The notes beneath the pieces were generated by a model. That model was not told the origin of the DNA. It saw only the letters and a program-made list of their open reading frames with translations, and did not search any database. From Aquificota bacterium (lineage in GTDB: Bacteria; Thermosulfidibacterota; Thermosulfidibacteria; Thermosulfidibacterales; B14-G1): a DNA stretch of 10,241 bases. Numbering within the stretch: the first letter of the stretch is position 1; every line of letters starts with the position of its first letter. The position numbers and the translations under genes were made by a program. Below are positions 1 through 6,748 of the stretch, piece by piece. The stretch spans positions 1-10,241 of the forward strand of contig QMPS01000013.1 of the NCBI GenBank assembly GCA_003648675.1. The letters are read 5' to 3'.

Positions 1-2068
1 GGGGGCTTTGGCCTTCTCGGGCTTCCAGGCGGAAGTCGAAGCCTCCCGTGGTGCCCAGGCCCAGAATGGCTGGAGGGGAGAAGGCAAAGGCGTTTACATA
101 AGGCAGGGCCATGAGTTTTATCTGGGTCTTCCTAACCAGGGCCTGGAGGTGGAGGTCGGGTCTCTTGCGCTGGTCCCAGTCCTTGAGGTTGGCTAGACCA
201 AAACCCACATTGGGGGCGATACCGCTGAAGATGCTGTAACCGCTTACGGTGATAACATCTTCTACCCCCTCCATCTTCTTCATCTCTGCACCGATCTTTT
301 TTAAGACCTCCATGGTCCGGGCCTGGGAGGCCCCTTCGGGGAGCTGGAAGTCTATGAAGAAATAGCCTTGATCTTCCAAGGGTAGGAAGCTTCTGGGGAT
401 ACTTCTGAAGAGAAGGAAGGAACTTCCCACCACCAAAAGAAACATTACTCCCAGGATTATGAGCTTCCTCAAGAGCCATCCTGCCACCGCCACGTATCCC
501 CTGCGAGAGAGGCTAAGAAACTTGTTGAACAAGGCAAAGGGCCCCCTTTGGTGGAGGCGGATCTCCGAGGTGAAGAGCGTCGCACACAGGGCAGGACTCA
601 GGGTGAGGGCGCAAATGGCAGAGATGATGACGGAGACGCAGATGGTGACGGCGAACTGCCTGTATAGCTGGCCGCTGATGCCGGGGACAAAGGCTATAGG
701 CATGAAGACGGCTAAAAGAACCAGGGTGGTGGCCACAATTGGCCCCGTCACCTGCTCCATGCTTTTTATGGTGGCCTCCCTGGCTTGAAGGCCCTCTTCT
801 TCCATGAGGCGGTGGACATTTTCCACCACCACTATGGCGTCATCCACCACCAGACCTATGGCCAGGACCAGGGCAAAAAGGGATATGGTATTGGCGCTCA
901 TGCCCAGGGCCAGAAGGACGGCGAAGGTGCCAATGATGGATACGGGAACGGCGGCGCTGGGAATAAGAGTTGCCCGCCAGTTCTGGAGAAAGACATAGAT
1001 GACCAGAATCACCAAAAAGGCGGTTAAGAAGAGGGTGAGGATTATCTCGTGGATGGAGGCCCGGATATACCTGGTGGAGTCCATGATGATCTTGTAGTCC
1101 ACATCCCGGGGAAAGTGTTTAGAGAGGCGCTTGAGCTCCTCTCTCACCTCTTTCATGGCGTCCAGGGCGTTTGCCCCCGTGGCCCTGTACAGGGCCATCC
1201 CAATGCTAGGCCTGCCATTGAGAAAGGAGCTGGTTATATAGCTTTCTCCTTCCAATTTTACCCGGGCCACATCTCCCACACGCACTACCCCCCCTGAAGC
1301 GTTGGTGCGGATCACTATTCTCTTGAACTCGTCCGCGCTCTTGAGCCTTCCCTTGGTCCTTAGTGTGAACTGGAGCTGCTGCTCCTTTCCTATGGGTTCT
1401 GCTCCCAAGGAGCCCAGGGCCGCTTGGATGTTCTGACTTCTGATGGCGGCTATTACGTCTTGGGGGGTGAGGTTCATGGCTGTGAGTCGGCGAGGGTCCA
1501 ACCAGATCCTCATGCTGTAGCGCCTTTCTCCATAGATGTAGGCATCGCTGATGCCCTTGAGGCGCACCAGGTCGTCCTTGACGTACCGGTCTATGTAGTT
1601 GCTCAGGTAGATCTTGGACCTGGTGCCTTTGGGGGAGTAGAAGACCAGGATCGCCAGCATGTTGAGGGACCGCTTTCTGATGTCCAGGCCCTGGGCCACC
1701 ACCTCGTCGGGTAGTCTGGGCAGGGCCAGCTGGATCCGGTTCTGAACGTTCACCTGGTTTATGTCAGGGTTTGTACCCACGGCAAAGGTGATGGTGAGCA
1801 TGTATGATCCGTCATTGGAAGAAGTGGATTCCATATAGAGCATGTTGTCTACTCCATTCATTTCCTTTTCTATGGGAGCTGCCACGGTTTTGGCCACTGT
1901 CTCCGCGTCGGCCCCTGGATAGTAGGCCCTCACCCTCACCTGGGGAGGGAGGATGCTGGGAAACTTGGCCACGGGGATCCTGGTAAGGGCAATTAGCCCA
2001 GCCAGAGTGATGATGATGGATATGACCATGGCCAAGCGGGGCCTGTCGATGAATATCCTGGAAAACAT
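1..2068 (-). CDS. RND efflux pump inner-membrane permease, HAE1/AcrB-like (partial, C-terminus beyond left edge)
   Basis: Proton-driven inner-membrane subunit of a tripartite RND exporter, which would move hydrophobic or amphiphilic compounds to an outer-membrane channel. The frame is open from the ATG at 2068 to the left edge, giving 689 codons of a family usually about 1,030-1,050 residues long. It begins MFSRIFIDRPRLAMV, the usual cytoplasmic N-terminus and first membrane helix. The porter-domain motif PGADAETVA follows at about 51-59. Membrane helices cluster at about 340-500, including LVVDDAIVVVENV, where Asp409 and Asp410 match the AcrB proton-relay pair Asp407/Asp408. The relay lysine of helix 10 lies outside the window. 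The last visible part, TGGFDFRLEA, matches the second porter domain. The start sits 3 bases after the adaptor stop, with AAGGA at 2079-2075 as ribosome binding site, so the two are co-transcribed. The HAE1 family is clear; the exported substrate is not. Confidence 0.95.
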   Translation of the reverse strand, partial: MFSRIFIDRPRLAMVISIIITLAGLIALTRIPVAKFPSILPPQVRVRAYYPGADAETVAKTVAAPIEKEMNGVDNMLYMESTSSNDGSYMLTITFAVGTNPDINQVNVQNRIQLALPRLPDEVVAQGLDIRKRSLNMLAILVFYSPKGTRSKIYLSNYIDRYVKDDLVRLKGISDAYIYGERRYSMRIWLDPRRLTAMNLTPQDVIAAIRSQNIQAALGSLGAEPIGKEQQLQFTLRTKGRLKSADEFKRIVIRTNASGGVVRVGDVARVKLEGESYITSSFLNGRPSIGMALYRATGANALDAMKEVREELKRLSKHFPRDVDYKIIMDSTRYIRASIHEIILTLFLTAFLVILVIYVFLQNWRATLIPSAAVPVSIIGTFAVLLALGMSANTISLFALVLAIGLVVDDAIVVVENVHRLMEEEGLQAREATIKSMEQVTGPIVATTLVLLAVFMPIAFVPGISGQLYRQFAVTICVSVIISAICALTLSPALCATLFTSEIRLHQRGPFALFNKFLSLSRRGYVAVAGWLLRKLIILGVMFLLVVGSSFLLFRSIPRSFLPLEDQGYFFIDFQLPEGASQARTMEVLKKIGAEMKKMEGVEDVITVSGYSIFSGIAPNVGFGLANLKDWDQRKRPDLHLQALVRKTQIKLMALPYVNAFAFSPPAILGLGTTGGFDFRLEAREGQSP

Positions 2069-2071
2069 GGA

Positions 2072-3229
2072 CTATCCTTCTTTACCCTGGAGAATGGCTT
2101 TCACCACCTGACCTGGGTGGACCTTTTGGATTCCCTCAACGATGACCAGGCTTCCAGGATGGAGTCCTGACTCCACCACCCATCGGGTGCCCACCTGGGG
2201 TCCCAGTTTCACCCTCACCTGCTTGACCCGGTGCTCTTTGTCCACCACCAGTAGGTAGTGGCCCTTGAGGTCCGTGAGGACGGCCCTCTGGGGTACTGTC
2301 ACCATTTTCCTGGCCTTCTCCCGGCTCACCAGGACATCTACATACTCTCCAGGGAGGAGGATGTGGTCCCTGTTGGGGAACACCGCCCTCACGGCTATGG
2401 TGCCTGTGGAGGGATCCACATGGTTGTCTATGAACTCCACCTGGCCCGTTTCCGGATAGAGCTCCCCGTTGGGCAATCTTATCTGGACCCTGATGAGGAA
2501 ATGGTCTCCAGGGTTCCTACCCTTTTTCATGGCCTTCTGGAGCTTGATGAGGTCCCTGTCGCTTATGGAATAGACCACCCTAATGGGTTCCAGCTGGACT
2601 AGCCGGGCCAGGGGGCCTTTCCCCGGGCCTACCAGGTTGCCCCTGGTGAAGAAGGTTTTTCCCAGCAATCCACTTATGGGGGCCTTTATCTCGGTGTAGC
2701 CTAGGTCGATCCTGGCCAGCTCCAGCTGGGCCTGGGCTTCTTTCAACTGGGCCCGGGCCATGTCCCTGTTGGCCACGGCGTTGTCCATCTCAGTGGCAGG
2801 CACGCTTTCGGGCCTGGCAGCCCTGAGCCTCTTGAGGCGCATTTCGGCCTTGTAGAGGGCGGCCTTGGCCTGGGCCACCCGGGCCCCCCATAGTTTCACC
2901 CTGGAGAGGTACGGGGGTTGCTCTATGGTGTAGAGAAGGCTGCCCTTGTGTATGTACTGACCTTCCTGGAAGTTCACCTTGACCAGGTAGCCCTCTACCC
3001 GGGGCATGATCTCCACCTCCTGGATGGCCTCCACATGGCCCACATACTCCTGGGCAGGGTTCACATCCCTCAAGGCGGCAGGTTCCACCACCACTGTGGG
3101 GACAGGGCCTTTCTGGAGACTCCTACCCTGGGCGCTGGGAACCGGGATGAGAAGGGCTAAGAGAAGCAAAAGGGCTGTGGTGGGTCTTAGTTTCCTCCAG
3201 GTTCTGCCTGGCAGTGAGGCGAGTTCCAT
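2072..3229 (-). CDS. RND efflux periplasmic adaptor (membrane fusion protein, AcrA/HlyD type)
   Basis: Periplasmic adaptor that bridges the RND permease and a TolC-type outer-membrane channel; 385 aa. I chose the ATG at 3229 rather than the in-frame ATG at 3259, because a strong GGAGGAGGGG lies at 3240-3231 directly before 3229, while the upstream ATG lies inside the promoter palindrome. Residues 1-33 form a signal peptide (basic WRKLR, then a leucine-rich core ending near PSAQG). No lipobox cysteine is present, so it is not an obvious AcrA-style lipoprotein. Two lipoyl half-motifs lie at about 72-103 and 177-190 and flank a helical hairpin (about 108-176) that would dock on the channel. A beta-barrel segment (about 262-301, with VDPSTGTI and LLPGEYVDV) and a membrane-proximal domain follow. 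It is the first gene of the pump operon. No outer-membrane channel gene is visible in the window. Confidence 0.95.
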   Translation of the reverse strand: MELASLPGRTWRKLRPTTALLLLLALLIPVPSAQGRSLQKGPVPTVVVEPAALRDVNPAQEYVGHVEAIQEVEIMPRVEGYLVKVNFQEGQYIHKGSLLYTIEQPPYLSRVKLWGARVAQAKAALYKAEMRLKRLRAARPESVPATEMDNAVANRDMARAQLKEAQAQLELARIDLGYTEIKAPISGLLGKTFFTRGNLVGPGKGPLARLVQLEPIRVVYSISDRDLIKLQKAMKKGRNPGDHFLIRVQIRLPNGELYPETGQVEFIDNHVDPSTGTIAVRAVFPNRDHILLPGEYVDVLVSREKARKMVTVPQRAVLTDLKGHYLLVVDKEHRVKQVRVKLGPQVGTRWVVESGLHPGSLVIVEGIQKVHPGQVVKAILQGKEG

Positions 3230-3230
3230 G

Positions 3231-3240
3231 CCCCTCCTCC
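3231..3240 (-). promoter_or_regulatory. Ribosome binding site that fixes the adaptor start
   Basis: On the minus strand the run GGAGGAGGGG lies directly upstream of the ATG at 3229, with GGAGGA five bases from the start codon. The longer reading beginning at 3259 would place this perfect Shine-Dalgarno sequence inside the coding region. The shorter start also puts the signal peptide at the N-terminus, as expected. Confidence 0.8.
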
Positions 3241-3268
3241 TTGACAATTTTAAATGCATATTTAAAAT
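3241..3268 (+). promoter_or_regulatory. Predicted promoter of the TetR-thioesterase-dehydrogenase operon
   Basis: A perfect -35 hexamer TTGACA (3241-3246) is followed after 16 bases by TAAAAT (3263-3268) as -10. Transcription would start near 3275, about 25 bases before the GTG start of the regulator. The -10 and the whole spacer fall within the inverted repeat at 3247-3268, so a bound repressor would occlude it. Confidence 0.55.
3247..3268. promoter_or_regulatory. Candidate operator: inverted repeat between divergent pump and TetR genes
   Basis: Two perfect 9-base arms, ATTTTAAAT (3247-3255) and ATTTAAAAT (3260-3268), surround the 4-base spacer GCAT. The repeat lies in the 70-base gap between the adaptor start and the regulator start and overlaps the predicted core promoters of both transcription units. 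TetR-family dimers typically bind such palindromes and block RNA polymerase, so the inference is autoregulation plus repression of the pump by the adjacent regulator. An AT-rich palindrome can occur by chance, but the position makes this one credible. Confidence 0.6.
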
Positions 3269-3287
3269 ACAAATTTGAGCAGGTCAA
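3259..3287 (-). promoter_or_regulatory. Predicted promoter of the efflux operon
   Basis: On the minus strand TTGACC (3287-3282) is followed after 17 bases by TAAATA (3264-3259). Transcription would begin near 3252, shortly before the adaptor ribosome binding site at 3240-3231. The -10 lies within the inverted repeat, so the pump and regulator promoters overlap face to face and share the candidate operator. Confidence 0.5.
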
Positions 3288-3299
3288 GGGGGTGGCCTT

Positions 3300-3941
3300 G
3301 TGGCTGTGAGGGGAGACGGTAAAGAGACCAAGAATCGCCTGCTGGAAGCTGCCTGCCAGGTCTTTTCTGAGAAGGGCTACCACGATGCCACCGTGGCCGA
3401 GATCTGCAGGCGGGCAGGGGCCAATGTGGCTTCGGTGAACTACCACTTCGGAGACAAGGCCCACCTCTACATTGAGGCCTGGAAATACGCCTTCTCCCAG
3501 TACCCAGGGCCCGAGGAGCCCGATCCTTCCAAACCACCCCAGGAGCGGCTCAGGGACTACATCCATTCCATTGTGAGGTTTTTCATGGATCAAGGCCCCC
3601 ACGGAAGGTTTGTCCGTCTCTATTTGATGGAGCTTCTCAACCCCACGGGTCTCGTTCAAGACCTGTGGCACCAGCTCGTAAAGCCCAAAAGAGGCATTCT
3701 CCTGGGCATCATCAGGGAGCTCATGGGAAAGGAAGAAGTGGACAAGGAGGTTATTTTCTGCGAGCTGAGCGTTGTAGCCCAGTGCAGGATCCTCATAACG
3801 GTGAGACGCTGGGACCTGGAGTATATCCTGGGGGAGCCCCTCTCCCAGGACCTCATGGCCCGCTGGGCCGATCACATCACCTGGTTTTCCCTGGCGGGGA
3901 TTCTGGCAGTCAGTGAAGGAGACGTTTCACCTGAGTGTTAA
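3300..3941 (+). CDS. TetR/AcrR-family transcriptional regulator (CecR-like)
   Basis: One-component DNA-binding repressor, 213 aa, typical for the family. The N-terminal helix-turn-helix spans about residues 8-58: LLEAACQVFSEKGYHDATV, then recognition-helix residues NVASVNYHFGDK, close to the TetR signature ending YxHFxxK. The C-terminal ligand and dimer domain (about 80-195), with ELLNPTGLVQDLWHQLVKP, resembles the CecR_C domain of E. coli CecR (YbiH), a repressor of efflux-related genes. The start is GTG, preceded by AAGGGGG at 3286-3292; a second in-frame GTG at 3306 is possible. It is divergent from the pump and 42 bases ahead of the PaaI-type gene, with no terminator seen, so it probably controls both units. 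The inducer is unknown; the CecR assignment is from recalled similarity. Confidence 0.93.
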   Translation: MAVRGDGKETKNRLLEAACQVFSEKGYHDATVAEICRRAGANVASVNYHFGDKAHLYIEAWKYAFSQYPGPEEPDPSKPPQERLRDYIHSIVRFFMDQGPHGRFVRLYLMELLNPTGLVQDLWHQLVKPKRGILLGIIRELMGKEEVDKEVIFCELSVVAQCRILITVRRWDLEYILGEPLSQDLMARWADHITWFSLAGILAVSEGDVSPEC

Positions 3942-3972
3942 GGGATGTGGTATAGGGGAACAAAGCTAGTGA

Positions 3973-3978
3973 AGGAGG
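3973..3978 (+). promoter_or_regulatory. Ribosome binding site that fixes the PaaI-type thioesterase start
   Basis: AGGAGG at 3973-3978 sits five bases before the ATG at 3984. The frame is open further upstream to an ATG at 3945, but that start would bury this ribosome binding site in coding sequence and add a tail with no counterpart in PaaI proteins. Confidence 0.75.
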
Positions 3979-3983
3979 AAGGT

Positions 3984-4433
3984 ATGGTTGTTGAGTCAAA
4001 GAGGGTTATAGCCAGAAAGGTGGGGGAGTATATCTCTGGTAGGGATAGATTGAAGCGTTTATTGGGAGCAGAGGTCCTTGAGGTCTCCCCTGGATATGCC
4101 AAGGTGGCCCTTACTGTGGAGGATAAGCATTTAAACGCTGCCGATGTCTGCCACGGTGGTGTGCTCTTTTCCCTTAGCGATCTGGCCTTTGCCTTGGCCA
4201 GCAACAGCCATGGGTATCTTGCTTTGGCCCTTGAGGTGAGCATGAGCTTTTTGAGGGCCGTTTCCTCAGGTGAGCGGATCGTAGCAGAGGCGAGAGAGGA
4301 ACACCTGGGCAAGAGGACAGCCACATACGTTATGACTGTGACCGATGAAAGGGGGAGAAAGATCGCCCTCACCAAGGGCACGGTTTATCGGTTTGATAAG
4401 GCGTTTCCTCCAAAGGATAACAATGGAGAATAG
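3984..4433 (+). CDS. paaI: PaaI-type hotdog acyl-CoA thioesterase
   Basis: Hydrolyses CoA thioesters in the cytoplasm. In E. coli, PaaI acts on ring-hydroxylated phenylacetyl-CoAs and is thought to free CoA trapped in dead-end intermediates of phenylacetate breakdown. This protein is 149 aa against about 140 for E. coli PaaI. The diagnostic hotdog block is present: [20 protein letters not shown], with His57-Gly58-Gly59 and the catalytic Asp66, followed by the PaaI-like ASNSHG. Asn51 also matches the family. The tail [13 protein letters not shown] fits the last strand. The start at 3984 is set by AGGAGG at 3973-3978. It lies 5 bases before the aldehyde dehydrogenase gene and is probably co-transcribed. 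No other phenylacetate-pathway gene is visible, so the physiological substrate may differ; the fold and activity class are secure, the substrate is not. Confidence 0.9.
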   Translation: MVVESKRVIARKVGEYISGRDRLKRLLGAEVLEVSPGYAKVALTVEDKHLNAADVCHGGVLFSLSDLAFALASNSHGYLALALEVSMSFLRAVSSGERIVAEAREEHLGKRTATYVMTVTDERGRKIALTKGTVYRFDKAFPPKDNNGE

Positions 4434-4438
4434 CAATC

Positions 4439-5719
4439 ATGGGCGTTGCTTCGTTTGGTGAAAGGCTTGAGAAGGTCTACAGGCTTGCTGATGAGCTTGA
4501 GGCCCACAGGGATGATCTTGTGGAGCTGGCCATCAAGGATATAGGCTTTTCCTTTCGTGACAATCATCAGGAGATCTCGGTCTCCGTGGAGCGCCTGAAG
4601 ATGTGCTGGAGGGTGGAGGAGATCCTCGCGGGAAGACGCTCCATATGCCAGGAGGACCAGCAAGAAGTTGCCTTGGCTCTCTCGTACAATGGAAGCGCCT
4701 GGCTCAACATAGTCATTGCTACCATATTCCTGGCGGGAAACAGGGTGAGGGTGAAGTTTTCCTCTAAGGGGTCTGACATAGCCCGTCTTTTGGAGTCTAT
4801 CTATTTCCCCATTTTTGGGCGGGAAGTTACCTTCGACTATCGCCCTGGGCGGGAGTTTATAGAATGGGCCATTAGGGATGAGTGCGTAAGGGCCATCTGT
4901 GTTTTCGGCTCAGAGCATACCGTGCTTCCCTATAAGGAGATGGTATTGACCCACAAGAAGCGTCTCATCTTTGAGGGTCCGGGTAGTGACCCCTTCATCG
5001 TTTTAAACGATGCCTCTTTTGAGGAGGCTATTCAGGATCTTTATGAGGCCAAGTACTCCTATTCGGGGCAAACCTGTACTGCACCTGAGAATATCTATGT
5101 ACAAAAGGACATTTACCATGATTTTTTAGAAGCTTTTGTGGAGAAGAGCAAAGAGGCGAAGGTGGGAGATCCCTGGGATCCTGATACCATAGTGACTCCC
5201 CTGGGAAGCCCCTTGGCGGTGGAGAACATAAAAAGGCAGCTGGAAGATGCAAAAAAGAGGGGAGGGCGCATTGTTTTGGGTGGAAAGGTTGATGGTAACC
5301 TCGTCTTTCCCACCATAGTGGCGGACGCCACACCCGATATGTTGGGGGTCCAGGAAGAAACCTTTGGTCCTGTAAGCTTTGTGATCCCCTTTGATGCTCC
5401 GAGCGAGGTGATCTCTATGGCAAAAAGGAACCGATATGGACTGAGGGCAGCGGTTTACGGGGAAGAAGAAGCGGAAAAAATTGCCTCGGCTCTGAGGGGT
5501 GAGCCCTACATGCACGAGGTACCGGATATTGTCTTTGGCAAATTTGGCACCGTGAGCGTCAATGAGCCCAGATCAGAATCCTGGAGGGGGGCCTTTGTGG
5601 TGAAGGCCGTGGGTGGCTATGGATACTCTGGGTGGGAGTGGGATGCACTGGGTGAAACCTTTAAGCTTAAACAAGGCCCCAAACTCTTGAGTCTGGAGAC
5701 CACTGTTTTAGAGGCATGA
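4439..5719 (+). CDS. NAD(P)-dependent aldehyde dehydrogenase family protein, short N-terminus
   Basis: Oxidises an aldehyde to an acid, or runs in reverse on an activated acid, with a nicotinamide cofactor; 426 aa, shorter than the usual 450-500. The catalytic machinery is complete: oxyanion Asn84 (SYNGSA), cofactor Lys106, general-base Glu179 (IFEGPGSDPFIVL), nucleophile Cys213 (SYSGQTCTAPENIYV) and Glu307 with Phe309 (EETFGPV). The 34-residue spacing from Glu179 to Cys213 equals that of Glu268 to Cys302 in human ALDH2. The N-terminal part before Asn84 is about 85 residues shorter than in ALDH2 and about 30 shorter than in class 3 enzymes. The position matching Glu195, which disfavours NADP, is Ser109, as in NADP-using E. 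coli GabD. The start follows the thioesterase stop by 5 bases, with GGAG at 4425-4428. The retained Glu179 argues for the hydrolytic rather than the CoA-acylating type. The substrate is unknown. Confidence 0.88.
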   Translation: MGVASFGERLEKVYRLADELEAHRDDLVELAIKDIGFSFRDNHQEISVSVERLKMCWRVEEILAGRRSICQEDQQEVALALSYNGSAWLNIVIATIFLAGNRVRVKFSSKGSDIARLLESIYFPIFGREVTFDYRPGREFIEWAIRDECVRAICVFGSEHTVLPYKEMVLTHKKRLIFEGPGSDPFIVLNDASFEEAIQDLYEAKYSYSGQTCTAPENIYVQKDIYHDFLEAFVEKSKEAKVGDPWDPDTIVTPLGSPLAVENIKRQLEDAKKRGGRIVLGGKVDGNLVFPTIVADATPDMLGVQEETFGPVSFVIPFDAPSEVISMAKRNRYGLRAAVYGEEEAEKIASALRGEPYMHEVPDIVFGKFGTVSVNEPRSESWRGAFVVKAVGGYGYSGWEWDALGETFKLKQGPKLLSLETTVLEA

Positions 5720-5728
5720 GGAGTTGGG

Positions 5729-6748
5729 ATGACTATTGCTATAGTGGGAGCCAGCGGTGATATCGGAAGACGTTTGGTGTTGCTCCTTGCCCGCTCTAGG
5801 CTTTTAAGCAAGGATCACAGGGTTGTCCTTGTGGGGCGCTCCTCAGGTGCTTCCAAGGATCTTCTCTATGGCTTGTTGGAAGACCTTAAAGACGCCTTCG
5901 GGGGCCTTTTACCTCAGGTGGAGGTATGTTTAGACCCTGAGGAGATCGATGCCCAGTTGGTGGTGATGACGGCGGGGGTTACCTTTCCACGGTCGCCCAC
6001 TACAGACTTCACCCGGGAGAAACTCAGGGCCTATAATCTGGAGGTCTTTCGATATTACGCGGATCTTGTTTCTCCCAGGTCCATCGTGATCCATGTTTCT
6101 AATCCTGTGGAATTGGGAGTTGAGGTGTTTGCGGATAGGCTGGGTCTCGATAAGGTAGTAGGTATGGGCTGTTTGTTGGATACCCTGAGGTTTAGGAAGG
6201 AGATTGCACGGGCCTGGGGTGTCCCCGTGGGTGATGTGTCGGCCATGGTCCTGGGGGATCACGGTCCCCTGATGGTTCCCTTATGGAGCTCCGTAAGGGT
6301 TTCCGGCTGGGAGAGGGAGACTACGGAGGCCAGGATACGAGAGGAGTTGGCCATTAGAGCTCATTCACCCCTTATGGAGGTCTGGTCCCGTCTCATCAGT
6401 GATATGAAGGAAAGGCCCTTGGTAGAGATCTTTCAGGAGCTGGACCGGATGCCTATGCTTTACAGGTTGTTCATCAGGCCATGGCTCACCCATTACAGCG
6501 GTTCCAAGACCGTGGTTGGTCCTGCGGGGGCCGTGATGATGATCTTAGAGGATCTGTTGACCAAGGGGTGGTTTTATGGACCGCTGCATGTCGTTTTAAA
6601 GGGTGAGTTTTATGGTTTCCGCGGGATCATGGCCGTTCCTGTCATGATGGATCTAAAGGGGGTTGTCCGGGTGGTGGAGGTGCCTCTTTGGGATTTTGAA
6701 CTGGAGCAGCTGCAGCGTGCCAATGAAGGAATCGTGAGGAGACTTTGA
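5729..6748 (+). CDS. Malate/lactate dehydrogenase family oxidoreductase (atypical, predicted NADP-type)
   Basis: Interconverts a 2-hydroxy acid and a 2-keto acid, if the family rule holds. It is 339 aa, about 30 longer than bacterial malate dehydrogenases. The Rossmann motif GASGDIG is at 8-13. All active-site residues are present: Arg88 and Arg96 in the mobile loop, Asn125 (VSNPVE), Asp151 and Arg154 (LLDTLRFR) and catalytic His178 (LGDHGP). Four departures stand out. The second strand ends Gly36-Arg37-Ser38-Ser39, where NAD enzymes have Asp; this recalls chloroplast NADP-malate dehydrogenase. The mobile loop is about four residues longer (TF before PR, and two more between Arg88 and Arg96). 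HGP replaces HGD. An extra segment of roughly 30 residues lies around 225-260. GAGGAG at 5718-5723 overlaps the upstream stop and sits 5 bases from the ATG. The family is clear; ordinary malate as substrate is doubtful. Confidence 0.85.
   Translation: MTIAIVGASGDIGRRLVLLLARSRLLSKDHRVVLVGRSSGASKDLLYGLLEDLKDAFGGLLPQVEVCLDPEEIDAQLVVMTAGVTFPRSPTTDFTREKLRAYNLEVFRYYADLVSPRSIVIHVSNPVELGVEVFADRLGLDKVVGMGCLLDTLRFRKEIARAWGVPVGDVSAMVLGDHGPLMVPLWSSVRVSGWERETTEARIREELAIRAHSPLMEVWSRLISDMKERPLVEIFQELDRMPMLYRLFIRPWLTHYSGSKTVVGPAGAVMMILEDLLTKGWFYGPLHVVLKGEFYGFRGIMAVPVMMDLKGVVRVVEVPLWDFELEQLQRANEGIVRRL

Noticed and set aside
3230..3259. Upstream ATG at 3259 for the efflux adaptor
   Set aside because: It starts inside the promoter palindrome, and the perfect Shine-Dalgarno site lies after it; the ATG at 3229 gives a normal signal peptide.
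3123..3875. Long open frame on the minus strand (250 codons) across the regulator gene and the promoter region
   Set aside because: It is antisense to a clear TetR-family gene and the control region, shows no domain or ribosome binding site, and reads as a shadow of the GC-rich coding frame.
3945..3983. Upstream ATG extension of the PaaI-type thioesterase
   Set aside because: It would bury the strong AGGAGG at 3973-3978 in coding sequence and add residues with no counterpart in PaaI.
4439..5719. CoA-acylating aldehyde dehydrogenase or LuxC-type reductase as the identity of the aldehyde dehydrogenase
   Set aside because: The general-base Glu179 is kept in the standard spacing to Cys213, and the C-terminal motifs follow the classical hydrolytic family; the acylating type is not excluded but is less likely.
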